Shown in pieces: positions 17,851-26,644 of a stretch of DNA of 64,000 nt. The stretch is taken from contig CACWJQ010000001.1 of assembly GCA_902761225.1 (NCBI GenBank), positions 100,239-164,238 of the forward strand, read 5' to 3'. Position numbers and translations under genes: made by a program. The notes under the pieces were generated by a model. The model searched no databases. It was not told the origin of the DNA and saw only the letters and a list, made by a program, of their open reading frames with translations. Origin of the DNA: an uncultured Lachnospiraceae bacterium (GTDB taxonomy: Bacteria > Bacillota > Clostridia > Lachnospirales > Lachnospiraceae). Positions within the stretch are counted from its first letter, which is position 1; each line of letters starts with the position of its first letter.

Positions 17851-19055
17851 AGGGAGAAAGAAAACTGATCGTCTGGGTCCTGATCGCCGCTATGATCAGT
17901 ATCTATGCGCTGTATATGTACCGGTATATGGATGCCTGGGTTGGCACAACCGGCAAGGTTATCACCGTGGGTATCGTGCTTGACGGTGATGAGAGCACTC
18001 CCTACAGCGGCAATTTCATCAGAGCCATGGAATCACTGAAAGTGGAGTACGGCGATTCCGTAAGGATAATACAGCGCAGTAATGTTCCCTATGAAGAGGT
18101 GGACGCTGTGCTGAGGGACCTTATAAACAGAGGCTGTGACATTATCTTTACCAACAGCTACGGATACAGTTTTACCGTCAAGGATATTGCTGCGGAGTTC
18201 CCGTCCGTGCAGTTCTGTCAGGCTACCGGAGACAATGCTGATGACGATCCCGTGCTTGGCAATTACCACACTTTCATGGGCTCCATATATCAGGGAAGAT
18301 ATATAGCCGGACTTGTGGCGGGACTCAAGATGCAGGAGCTCATCAATTCCGGTATCATAGCTCCGGATGAAGCAATCATCGGATATGTGGGAGCTTATCC
18401 CTATCCCGAGGTTATCTCCGGATACACCGCGTTCTTCCTGGGTGCGAGACAGAATTGTCCAACTGCTGTCATGAGAGTCAGATATTCCTATACATGGACC
18501 AGTTATATGAAGGAAAAGGAACTTGCAGAACAGCTGATCGATGAGGGGTGCGTGGTGATATCACAGCATTCCGATACCATTGGTCCTGCGGTAAGCTGTG
18601 AGAATGCAAGGACTGATCATCCTGTTTTCCATGTGGGATATAATCAGGATATGATCGATGTTGCTCCCACCACATCACTCATAGGAACCAGGATCAACTG
18701 GACACCATATATCGTTCAGGCTGTCAAGGCTGTTATGAACGATCAGAAGATAGAGAATGTGGTAATGGGCAATGTCCATGTGATGGATGTGGGCGCCGGC
18801 TTCGACAGGGGCTGGGTCGAGATGCTTGAACTCAATCCTGCCATAGCTCCAAACGGAGCCCAGGAAGTGATCGACAGGACCATAGAAGATATGGCCAGGG
18901 GTAACTGCCATGTATTCCACGGCAATTATATCGGAGTCAATCCGGATGACCCTTCGGATACATGGAACCTTAATGTGGAGTATATCGAGAACAGTTCTTC
19001 ATCTGCTCCCACTTTTTATTATATCCTTCAGGATGTGATCACTATCGAGGAATGA
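17847..19055 (+). CDS. Membrane-anchored BMP/PnrA-type substrate-binding protein
   Basis: The basic-membrane-protein fold of nucleoside-binding lipoproteins is visible: VITVGIVLDGDE, RGCDIIFTNSYGYS, the EFPSVQFCQATGD strand, GSIYQGRYIAGLVAG and GYVGAYPYPEVISGY. The N-terminus (VWVLIAAMISIYALYMY) is a membrane anchor without a lipobox Cys, unlike transporter-linked relatives. The start is GTG at 17847, four bases inside the HD-GYP gene and behind AAAGGAGGTGA, so the two are tightly coupled. No ABC permease or ATPase genes are near, which favours a sensory over a transport role. The ligand is possibly a nucleoside or similar; this is inference. Confidence 0.85.
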   Translation: MKGERKLIVWVLIAAMISIYALYMYRYMDAWVGTTGKVITVGIVLDGDESTPYSGNFIRAMESLKVEYGDSVRIIQRSNVPYEEVDAVLRDLINRGCDIIFTNSYGYSFTVKDIAAEFPSVQFCQATGDNADDDPVLGNYHTFMGSIYQGRYIAGLVAGLKMQELINSGIIAPDEAIIGYVGAYPYPEVISGYTAFFLGARQNCPTAVMRVRYSYTWTSYMKEKELAEQLIDEGCVVISQHSDTIGPAVSCENARTDHPVFHVGYNQDMIDVAPTTSLIGTRINWTPYIVQAVKAVMNDQKIENVVMGNVHVMDVGAGFDRGWVEMLELNPAIAPNGAQEVIDRTIEDMARGNCHVFHGNYIGVNPDDPSDTWNLNVEYIENSSSSAPTFYYILQDVITIEE

Positions 19056-19112
19056 TGTATGTAAATGACATGTGCAGAACACATGTTAATATATTTCAAA
19101 TGGAGGGACGTT

Positions 19113-20375
19113 ATGATCTACAAGTGTAAAAACTGCGGCGGTGATATGGAATTTGATCCTTCGATCGGAAAGATGAAATGTCCGTTCTGCGATTCAACCG
19201 AATCCGAAGAGGTAAGCACCGGTTCGGAGATAAAGGATGGGGATGTGGCTACCGAGGAGACAGCCCAGGAACTCGGATATTCCGCTGCCGGCAATCTTCT
19301 CTGTCCCAACTGCGGATGTGAGATAGAACTTGGAAAGTTCACCTCAGCACTCAGATGTCCTGCATGTGATTCCAATATCATAGTCGATTCAAGAATGAAG
19401 GGTGAATACAGACCCGAGTTCATGACTCCTTTTAAGATCGATGAGAAGAAAGCGAAGGAAATGATAAAGCAGAAATTTGCTACATTTAAGTTCGCACCCA
19501 GAGATCTTGTCAGTGAAGCAAGACTGAAGAAGATCCAGGGATGGTACATGCCTACCTGGTTCTATGACATGGATACGACCCTCGATTACAGGGCAGTCGG
19601 AATAAAGGAGACCAGACATACCGAAGGTAACACCGAGGTTACGGATATAGATTCCTATGACGTGAACCGTGTCATAGATGCGAGATTTGGCAGACTTCCT
19701 GTTGATGCGGCCAATGATCTTCCGGATGAGATGATGGATCTGCTCGCTCCCTTTGATACAAGGGAATCAGTTCCTTATGATTCCAGATACATGTCGGGAT
19801 TCTATTCGGAGCAGTATAACCAGACCTCTGCAGAGCTTCTCCCCAGAGCCGAGAAGCAGGTTGAGACCTTCGGAAGGAGCATGTGTCAGGATTCTGCCAA
19901 GAAGGGACCCCAGGGAACCTATGACCGTCATTCCAATGAGCAGATGAATGTGCAGTATCATTCCGTGATACCTCATTACGGACTTATGCCCGTCTGGAAA
20001 TATGACTATACATACAAGGATCAGCCCTATCCCTTCTACATAAACGGACAGACCGGAAAACTGGTTGGAACCGCTCCCGTGGATTCAAAGAGAGTCTGGA
20101 GCTTTGCAGCGATAGTCGGCGCAGTTGCAATGGCTGTTGCGATAGGACTTTCCTTCCTGATCGATTATCCGTGGATCGTGGGTGCTGTCATAGGTATCAT
20201 CATCGGTCTGATCACAGGATTTGCAAATCTGCATCCTGCAGCAGGCAAGGTTACGGTTAATGCCGCAACATACGTGGCTCAGGAAAACCGTAATCTCAGG
20301 ATTGCCACCGATGGTTATATGGGCAGAGAGACAAAGACAAGACAGCTTAACAATAATAATGTTAACAAGAAATAA
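19113..20375 (+). CDS. Zinc-ribbon protein with C-terminal membrane hairpin
   Basis: The 420-residue protein begins at ATG 19113 behind TGGAGGG. Two N-terminal ribbons are visible: YKCKNCGGDMEF...CPFCDS (residues 3-27) and LLCPNCGCEIEL...CPACDS (about 68-92). A central ~220-residue domain contains MTPFKIDEKKAKEMIKQKF and IQGWYMPTWFYDM. Two membrane segments lie near residues 328-366 (WSFAAIVGAVAMAVAIGLSF, IVGAVIGIIIGLITGF), with a short basic tail. This layout occurs in uncharacterised Firmicute proteins; I know no function. It follows the BMP gene by 57 bases and may be co-transcribed. Confidence 0.75.
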   Translation: MIYKCKNCGGDMEFDPSIGKMKCPFCDSTESEEVSTGSEIKDGDVATEETAQELGYSAAGNLLCPNCGCEIELGKFTSALRCPACDSNIIVDSRMKGEYRPEFMTPFKIDEKKAKEMIKQKFATFKFAPRDLVSEARLKKIQGWYMPTWFYDMDTTLDYRAVGIKETRHTEGNTEVTDIDSYDVNRVIDARFGRLPVDAANDLPDEMMDLLAPFDTRESVPYDSRYMSGFYSEQYNQTSAELLPRAEKQVETFGRSMCQDSAKKGPQGTYDRHSNEQMNVQYHSVIPHYGLMPVWKYDYTYKDQPYPFYINGQTGKLVGTAPVDSKRVWSFAAIVGAVAMAVAIGLSFLIDYPWIVGAVIGIIIGLITGFANLHPAAGKVTVNAATYVAQENRNLRIATDGYMGRETKTRQLNNNNVNKK

Positions 20376-20398
20376 CCGGATTATAAGGAGACTATGCA

Positions 20399-21835
20399 AT
20401 GCAGCTTGAGAAAGCGTTAAAAAAGATCGGAGATCACAATCCCTGTATGACCTGGAGATTCGGAGCAGATCCCTGGGCGCTTGTATATGACGGACGTGTA
20501 TATCTGTACATGACTGCCGATTCCATCGAAAAAGACGATGAAGGTAATGTGCTTACCAATACATATTCCAAGATAAACAGGCTCAATGTCATCTCTTCCG
20601 CAGACCTTGTAAACTGGACTGACCATGGATACATCAAGGCGGCAGGAAGCGATGGAGAAGCTAAGTGGGGAGGCAATTCATGGGCTCCCGCAGCGGCTTA
20701 CAAAAAGATAGACGGTAAGGATAAGTTCTTCCTGTACTTTGCAAACAGCGGAAACGGGATTGCGGTTCTTGAAGCCGATTCTCCCACAGGTCCGTTCAGG
20801 GATCCCATCGGAAAGGCACTGATCTCCAGAGACACACCTAACTGTGATTCCGTGACATGGCTCTTTGATCCCGCGGTACTTACCGATGATGACGGCAATT
20901 CGTATCTGTATGTCGGAGGAGGTGTGCCTTCTCCCGATAAGGCATCCGATCCCGGTACTGCGAGAATGGTCAAGCTCGGTGACGACATGATCAGTCTTGA
21001 CGGAGATCCCATGCCCATAGAAGGAGTAAGATTCCTGTTCGAGGATTCCGGCATCAACCGTATCGGAGATAAATATTATTATTCATATTGCTCCAATTTC
21101 AGCATGACTGAGGATGATGTTAAGGAGCAGGGATTCGAAAACGGTGAGATCATCACCATGGAATCCGATAAGCCTCTCGGGCCCTTTAAGTTCAGAAAGG
21201 GAGTTCTCAAGAATCCCGGAGCATTCTTCGGACAGGGCGGCAATAACCACCACTGCATGTTCGAATTCAAGGGAAAATTCTATGTTGCATATCATGCGAG
21301 GATACTCGAAGAGGCAATGGGGATTGACGGAGGATACCGCAGCACCAATATAGATTTCATGGGAATAGACTCTGACGGCGGCCCCGCAGTTGCAAAGGGT
21401 ACAAGAGGAGGCGCAGAGCAGGTTGGAAGACTTGATCCCTATTCCAGGGTAAGTGCCGTAACCATGGGAAATGCTGCAGGAATAGAGACGATAAGCCTTG
21501 CAGACAAGGATGGAAATGCACCTGATGTAACCTCCGGAGAGATGATCCTGACCGGTATCCATTCGGGAAGCTGGACAGGGGTTGTGGGAGCTGATTTCGG
21601 AGACAGGTCACCCTCCGAGATAGTATACGAAGCCTGCGGAAACGGCAGGATGAGCGTATCTGTAAGGTGCGGCAGTCCTGAAGGAGAGGAAATCGCCAGA
21701 CTGGACATCGAGTCATCCGGAAGCGATATCAGAGAGTTCGCCGCTCCGGTAACTGCCGGGATCTTAGGTGTTAAGGATATCTATTTTATTTTTGACGGCG
21801 AAGGTGTAAGCGCTGTTTCCTGGATGTTCAGATAA
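20399..21835 (+). CDS. Glycoside hydrolase family 43 (arabinosidase/xylosidase type)
   Basis: GH43 enzymes remove arabinose or xylose from hemicellulose. The N-terminal five-bladed propeller is recognisable: NPCMTWRFGADPWALVYDGRVY holds the catalytic-base Asp region, TWLFDPAVLTDDDG the middle acidic site, and FEDSGINRIGDKYYYSYC the catalytic Glu strand. HHCMFEFKGKFYVAYHARIL follows. The last ~110 residues (SGEMILTGIHSGSWTGVVGADFG onward) resemble a CBM6-type sugar-binding module. There is no signal peptide, so it probably acts on imported oligosaccharides. The start at 20399 has AAGGAG seven bases upstream; the ATG at 20394 is out of frame. Its presence fits a plant-fibre-degrading gut organism. 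Confidence 0.9.
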   Translation: MQLEKALKKIGDHNPCMTWRFGADPWALVYDGRVYLYMTADSIEKDDEGNVLTNTYSKINRLNVISSADLVNWTDHGYIKAAGSDGEAKWGGNSWAPAAAYKKIDGKDKFFLYFANSGNGIAVLEADSPTGPFRDPIGKALISRDTPNCDSVTWLFDPAVLTDDDGNSYLYVGGGVPSPDKASDPGTARMVKLGDDMISLDGDPMPIEGVRFLFEDSGINRIGDKYYYSYCSNFSMTEDDVKEQGFENGEIITMESDKPLGPFKFRKGVLKNPGAFFGQGGNNHHCMFEFKGKFYVAYHARILEEAMGIDGGYRSTNIDFMGIDSDGGPAVAKGTRGGAEQVGRLDPYSRVSAVTMGNAAGIETISLADKDGNAPDVTSGEMILTGIHSGSWTGVVGADFGDRSPSEIVYEACGNGRMSVSVRCGSPEGEEIARLDIESSGSDIREFAAPVTAGILGVKDIYFIFDGEGVSAVSWMFR

Positions 21836-21860
21836 GTTCTGTGGATTATATAAAAATTCA

Positions 21861-21889
21861 TTGACAAACAGGGATAAAATAGTTATATT
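21861..21889 (+). promoter_or_regulatory. Promoter of rpsT
   Basis: TTGACA and TATATT are separated by 17 bases, giving a transcript with a ~110-base structured leader. Confidence 0.85.
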
Positions 21890-21906
21890 AGCAAAGTGTG
21901 TGATGT

Positions 21907-21957
21907 TTTAGCGTGCGTGTCTCGCATAAATGCATCCCGTCAATGCATCCGGCTAAA
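21907..21957 (+). promoter_or_regulatory. Structured rpsT leader, candidate S20 autoregulatory site
   Basis: An outer stem pairs TTTAGC (21907-21912) with GCTAAA (21952-21957). Inside, ATGCAT repeats on both sides of CCCGTCA form a second hairpin. There is no T-run. Position and shape fit a ribosomal-protein leader that could bind S20. Confidence 0.5.
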
Positions 21958-22006
21958 GTCACCAGTACGTTAATTTCTATTGTTTATAATATTTGGAGGT
22001 GTTACT

Positions 22007-22270
22007 TTGGCTAACATTAAGTCTGCAAAGAAGAGAGTACTTGTTGATCGCAGGAATGAAGAGAGAAACAAGGCTATCCGTTCTTCCGCAAAGACAGCTA
22101 TTAAGAAGGTTTATACCGCTGTTGAGAACGGTGATAAGAACGCTGCTGAAGCTGAGCTTAAGAATGCTAGCAAGACTCTTGAGATGGCTGCTTCCAAGGG
22201 AGTTTATCACAAGAATAACGTTGCTAACAAGACTTCTAAGATGGCTAAGGCTGTTAACAAGATGGCATAA
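22007..22270 (+). CDS. rpsT: 30S ribosomal protein S20
   Basis: Binds 16S rRNA early in 30S assembly. After the initiator the sequence is ANIKSAKKRVLVDRRNEERN, the classic S20 N-terminus, and it ends KTSKMAKAVNKMA; at 87 residues it is full length. The start is a TTG at 22007 behind GGAGGTGTTAC. TTG or other weak starts are known for rpsT in other bacteria and fit autogenous control. It is a single-gene unit with its own promoter, leader and terminator. Confidence 0.97.
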   Translation: MANIKSAKKRVLVDRRNEERNKAIRSSAKTAIKKVYTAVENGDKNAAEAELKNASKTLEMAASKGVYHKNNVANKTSKMAKAVNKMA

Positions 22271-22288
22271 TGGCAAGATGATCAATGA

Positions 22289-22319
22289 GAAACCCCGGGA
22301 TTTTTTCCGGGGTTTTTTT
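22289..22319 (+). terminator. Intrinsic terminator after rpsT
   Basis: AAACCCCGG and CCGGGGTTT form a perfect stem, followed by a T-run. Confidence 0.93.
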
Positions 22320-22385
22320 ATTTTAACTTTAATGTTAGAATCTTGAAGGTATTTATTTTGTAAACAGGATTAATCAGAGGATCAC

Positions 22386-24194
22386 ATGGATAAGAGTCTC
22401 ATCAGGAATTTTTGCATAGTTGCGCATATCGACCACGGCAAGTCCACCCTGGCTGACAGGATCATTGAAAAAACAGGACTGCTCACCGCCAGGGAAATGC
22501 AGGAACAGGTCCTTGACAATATGGACCTTGAGCGTGAGAGGGGCATTACGATAAAGTCACAGGCTGTACGTACGGTATATAAGGCTAATGACGGTAAGGA
22601 ATATATCTTTAACCTGATCGATACCCCGGGACATGTCGACTTTAATTATGAGGTTTCCAGAAGCCTTGCAGCATGCGACGGCGCCATACTTGTGGTTGAT
22701 GCGGCGCAGGGTGTGGAGGCTCAGACCCTTGCCAATGTATATCTGGCACTTGATCACAATCTGGATGTTTTCCCTGTGATCAATAAGATCGATCTTCCAA
22801 GCGCAGAGCCTCAGAGGGTGAAGGATGAGATAGAGGATGTCATAGGCATAGAGGCACAGGATGCACCGCTTATCTCGGCCAAGGACGGGATAGGTATTGA
22901 TGAAGTGCTTGAAGCCGTGGTAAACAGGATCCCGGCTCCTTCAGGCGATGAGAATGCTCCTCTTTCAGCGCTCATATTCGATTCCCTCTATGATTCCTAT
23001 AAGGGTGTCATTGTATTTGTCCGCGTTATGAACGGTACGGTCAAAAAGGGTACAAGGATCAGGATGATGGCCACCGGTGCTTCGGAGGAAGTGGTGGAGG
23101 TAGGGTATTTTGGTGCGGGAAGGTTCATCCCGTGTGATGAGCTGAGTGCCGGAATGGTTGGATATATCACCGCCTCCATAAAGACGCTTTCCGAGACGGA
23201 GGTCGGCGATACCGTAACCGATGCGGACAATCCCTGCAGCGAACCGTTGCCCGGATATAAGAAGGTACAGCCTGTTGTCTATTGCGGTGTGTATCCTGCG
23301 GACAGTGCAAAATATGAAGACCTTAAGGAGGCACTTGAAAAGCTCCAGCTCAATGATGCATCGCTTTTCTATGAGCCGGAAACATCACTTGCCCTGGGCT
23401 TCGGTTTCAGATGCGGATTCCTGGGACTTCTTCATCTGGATATAATCCAGGAGAGACTGGAGAGGGAATACGATCTTGATCTTGTGACCACTGCGCCTTC
23501 GGTTGTCTATAAGGTCTACAAGACTGACGGTACGGTAATAGATCTTACCAATCCTTCAAACCTTCCCGATCCCAGCGAGATAGAGTATATGGAAGAGCCC
23601 ATAGTCAACGCCGAGATCATGGTCACGAAGGATTTTGTGGGCTCCATAATGGAGCTGTGCCAGCAGCGCCGCGGACGTTATATCAGCATGGAATATATCG
23701 AGGCAGGAAGGGCTCTCATAAAGTATGAGCTTCCCCTCAATGAGATAATCTACGATTTCTTCGATGCTCTCAAGTCCAGATCAAGAGGATACGCGTCCTT
23801 TGATTATGACCTTAAGGGATATGAGAAGAGTTCTCTTGTTAAGCTCGATATCCTTATCAATAAGGAGCAGGTCGATGCGCTGAGCTTTATCGTCCATTCC
23901 GATTCTGCCTATGAAAGAGGCAGGAGAATGTGCGAGAAGCTTAAGGATGAGATCCCGAGACATCTGTTTGAGATACCTATCCAGGCATGTGTGGGGGGCA
24001 GGGTAATAGCCCGTGAAACGGTAAAGGCTATGAGGAAGGATGTCCTTGCGAAGTGTTACGGCGGTGATATTACCCGTAAGAAGAAGCTTCTTGAGAAACA
24101 GAAAGAGGGAAAGAAGCGCATGAGGCAGGTGGGAAGTGTTGAGATCCCTCAGTCCGCATTCATGAGCGTTCTCAAGCTCGATGATGATAACTGA
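22386..24194 (+). CDS. lepA: Elongation factor 4 (LepA) back-translocating GTPase
   Basis: A ribosome-associated GTPase of the EF-G class. G1 is [14 protein letters not shown]2/G3 include [13 protein letters not shown] and [16 protein letters not shown], and G4 is NKIDLPSA. The LepA-specific C-terminus is present ([16 protein letters not shown]). At 602 residues it is full length and lacks EF-G domain IV. The common Firmicute order rpsT-(gpr)-lepA-hemW is kept here without gpr. The spacer to hemW is short, so they are likely one operon. Confidence 0.98.
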   Translation: MDKSLIRNFCIVAHIDHGKSTLADRIIEKTGLLTAREMQEQVLDNMDLERERGITIKSQAVRTVYKANDGKEYIFNLIDTPGHVDFNYEVSRSLAACDGAILVVDAAQGVEAQTLANVYLALDHNLDVFPVINKIDLPSAEPQRVKDEIEDVIGIEAQDAPLISAKDGIGIDEVLEAVVNRIPAPSGDENAPLSALIFDSLYDSYKGVIVFVRVMNGTVKKGTRIRMMATGASEEVVEVGYFGAGRFIPCDELSAGMVGYITASIKTLSETEVGDTVTDADNPCSEPLPGYKKVQPVVYCGVYPADSAKYEDLKEALEKLQLNDASLFYEPETSLALGFGFRCGFLGLLHLDIIQERLEREYDLDLVTTAPSVVYKVYKTDGTVIDLTNPSNLPDPSEIEYMEEPIVNAEIMVTKDFVGSIMELCQQRRGRYISMEYIEAGRALIKYELPLNEIIYDFFDALKSRSRGYASFDYDLKGYEKSSLVKLDILINKEQVDALSFIVHSDSAYERGRRMCEKLKDEIPRHLFEIPIQACVGGRVIARETVKAMRKDVLAKCYGGDITRKKKLLEKQKEGKKRMRQVGSVEIPQSAFMSVLKLDDDN

Positions 24195-24265
24195 AGCTGT
24201 ATTGGGTACAGGACCTTAAGTATCACCCCGGATCTTAAGGATATTATGTGATCAGGAGCCGGAAT

Positions 24266-25402
24266 ATGAGCGGTAAGGGTTTCGAATTATATATACATAT
24301 TCCTTTTTGCGTAAGAAAGTGTCTTTATTGCGATTTCCTTTCTTTTCCGGCAGATGATGCCGTTAAGGAAAAATATGTTGAAGCTCTGTGTGAAGAGATA
24401 TTGTGTGCAGGAGAAGAGAGGCATGGTGCCTCTCTTTCTTCCGTTTTCATAGGTGGGGGTACTCCGTCCATACTTCCGGGCAAAGCCATAAGGAGGATCA
24501 TGGAGTGCGTGAAGGAAGCATTTGATGTGGAGGAAGATGCTGAGATAACCATTGAATGCAATCCGGGTACCGTGTGTGAAGAGAACCTGAGGATCTACGC
24601 AGAGTGCGGGATCAACCGCATCAGTCTGGGGCTTCAGTCCGCAGATGACATTGAGCTTAAACGGCTCGGAAGGATCCACACATTTGATGACTTTGTAAAG
24701 AGCTATGAGATGGCAGTATCCGCAGGCATATCCAATATCAATGTGGATCTTATGAGTGATATTCCGGGTCAGACACTTTCTTCCTGGGAAAACACCCTGC
24801 GAAAGGTGTGCAGCCTTGAACCTGCTCCCGCCCATATATCCGCCTACAGCCTCATTGTTGAAGAGGGAACGCCTTTCTGGGATATGCAGGAGGAGGGGAA
24901 GCTTGATATCCCGGAAGAAGATACCGACAGGGAGATGTACCACATGACATCCCGGATACTTTCCGAATACGGCTACGCAAGATATGAGATATCCAATTAC
25001 GCACAGCCCGGATATGAATGCAGGCATAACGTGGGATACTGGACCGGGATCCCTTACTACGGAGCAGGACTTGATGCAGCCTCTTATTACGATCATGCCA
25101 GATATGTCAATACGGACGATATGGACAGTTATCTGAGGGATCCCGCGGCGTGCCATTTCCTCACCGAAAGACTCTGTACGGATGACCTTATGAGCGAATT
25201 CATGATACTTGGCCTGAGGATGACAAAGGGTGTGAGTTTTGCAGAGTTTCAGAGCAGATTCGGTATTTCCCTGAAGGAAAAATACGGACATCAGGCGGAA
25301 GGCTTTATAAAAGACGGACTGCTCGAAGAAAAAGGCGATTTTCTGCGGCTTACCGACAGGGGACTGGATCTTGCAAATGTGGTCATGAGAAGCTTTATCT
25401 GA
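24266..25402 (+). CDS. hemW: Heme chaperone HemW (radical SAM)
   Basis: A radical-SAM protein related to oxygen-independent coproporphyrinogen III oxidase but acting as a heme chaperone. The cluster motif is HIPFCVRKCLYCDF, with Cys15, 19 and 22. It is CxxxCxxC followed directly by Asp, as in HemW; the extra upstream Cys of HemN is absent. FIGGGTPSILP, ISLGLQSADD and CRHNVGYWTGIPYYGAGLDAAS (as adjacent segments) are typical. I place the start at ATG 24266, behind CAGGAG; a GTG at 24248 is in frame but lacks a ribosome site. Length 378 residues is normal. Lies after lepA, a widely kept arrangement. Confidence 0.93.
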   Translation: MSGKGFELYIHIPFCVRKCLYCDFLSFPADDAVKEKYVEALCEEILCAGEERHGASLSSVFIGGGTPSILPGKAIRRIMECVKEAFDVEEDAEITIECNPGTVCEENLRIYAECGINRISLGLQSADDIELKRLGRIHTFDDFVKSYEMAVSAGISNINVDLMSDIPGQTLSSWENTLRKVCSLEPAPAHISAYSLIVEEGTPFWDMQEEGKLDIPEEDTDREMYHMTSRILSEYGYARYEISNYAQPGYECRHNVGYWTGIPYYGAGLDAASYYDHARYVNTDDMDSYLRDPAACHFLTERLCTDDLMSEFMILGLRMTKGVSFAEFQSRFGISLKEKYGHQAEGFIKDGLLEEKGDFLRLTDRGLDLANVVMRSFI

Positions 25403-25493
25403 TATGACTTACTTGTTATTTTTTCATCCCTATAGTAATATAGATTAGTACTTTTGTTTTCTTATGCAAGATGTTCAGCTATGGGGGAGTAGC

Positions 25494-26612
25494 GTGAAAT
25501 TCGTAAGATGGGAAGACCTTAAATGCGGTATGAGACTTGCCCGCCCGATCTATTCCAGGAGCGGGGTTCTTCTTCATGACCGCGATGCAAAGCTTACCGA
25601 AGGAAGTATCAGATCGGTAAGGAATTTCGGTCTTCTGGGTATATATATTCTTGAGCCTGCAGAACCCCTTCCTCCGATGTCGGAAGAGGATCTGGCTTTT
25701 GAGAAATTCGAGATCACAACGGTTGCTGCCCTTCAGGAAGAGATAGCCAGGCTGATCAAGTTCAAAAAGCAGAACAAGCTGCAGGTTATTGTCAGTCAGA
25801 TAATACGCCAATACGGACACCTGGAAGGGAAGCTCCATTTCTATCAGAATCTGAGAAGCAAGGACGATTACGTTTTCAGGCATATGTTCAATACCGCAAT
25901 ACTCTGTACCATGATGGGCAGGCGTATGAACCTTACGGTAGAGGACAGACAGCTTCTGGTAACGGCGGCGCTCCTTCATGATATAGGCAAGGTTGGCACC
26001 AAGAATACTGCGGTATTCGGCGGTGAGAACGATAAGGGCAAGATCGCGGATCTGTATGAAGATGCGATATTTGGATGCGAACTGATAGAACAGTGCTTCA
26101 ATGCCGATGGTGTAAAGCTTAAGAGGATCTGTCAGCAGGCTCTTAAGGCACAGATGGCAGCGGATCTCGGACAGGAGTCCGAGGTCAGGAAGATGGTTAA
26201 GGAAGCGAAGATCCTGCAGGTTGCCAATAAATTCGATGAGATCACCGGAATGAGTCTTACCGGCGAGAGCCTGTCCGAAGTAAAGGCGGTCACCGAGTTT
26301 ATGGATAATCCCGGTATATACGATCCCGAAGCGGTAAGAGCTCTTATAGACAGCATATATATTCTTTTCCCCGGAGTGAGCGTCGAGCTCAATACCGGCG
26401 AGAAGGCACTTGTCATCAATGAGAATCCTGATAACATCCTTAAGCCGACGGTCATTTCCTTCCGCAGGAATACGATCATGATGCTCTCTGACAGGGATTA
26501 TCATGACATCAGAGTCACGGATATAATGAAGACTCTCGATAACCGGTACGTGATGGATAAGAACGCCATGCAGAGTGCAGGCATCAGTAATTCCGATATC
26601 AATGTTCCCTGA
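25494..26612 (+). CDS. HD-domain protein, degenerate HD-GYP
   Basis: Starting at GTG 25494, behind GGGGGAG, the N-terminus reads KFVRWEDLKCGMRLARPIYS, a segment common to c-di-GMP HD-GYP proteins. The HD domain (about residues 120-270) has FRHMFNTAILCTMMGRR and LLHDIGKVGTKN, but the HHE and GYP motifs are missing; AAVFGGENDKGK-type sequence and a helical region replace them. It may bind but not cleave c-di-GMP, or hydrolyse something else. An ATG at 25464 is in frame but has no ribosome site. Only 32 bases separate it from pilT, so it may control pilus retraction. This link is inferred from position. Confidence 0.75.
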   Translation: MKFVRWEDLKCGMRLARPIYSRSGVLLHDRDAKLTEGSIRSVRNFGLLGIYILEPAEPLPPMSEEDLAFEKFEITTVAALQEEIARLIKFKKQNKLQVIVSQIIRQYGHLEGKLHFYQNLRSKDDYVFRHMFNTAILCTMMGRRMNLTVEDRQLLVTAALLHDIGKVGTKNTAVFGGENDKGKIADLYEDAIFGCELIEQCFNADGVKLKRICQQALKAQMAADLGQESEVRKMVKEAKILQVANKFDEITGMSLTGESLSEVKAVTEFMDNPGIYDPEAVRALIDSIYILFPGVSVELNTGEKALVINENPDNILKPTVISFRRNTIMMLSDRDYHDIRVTDIMKTLDNRYVMDKNAMQSAGISNSDINVP

Positions 26613-26644
26613 GGGAGCGATATAAAATAAAGGGGTGAAACAAG

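Noticed and set aside
24287-26504. Two ~335-340-residue open frames on the - strand opposite hemW and the HD gene
   Set aside because: They mirror well-supported + strand genes, have no family motifs and odd composition.
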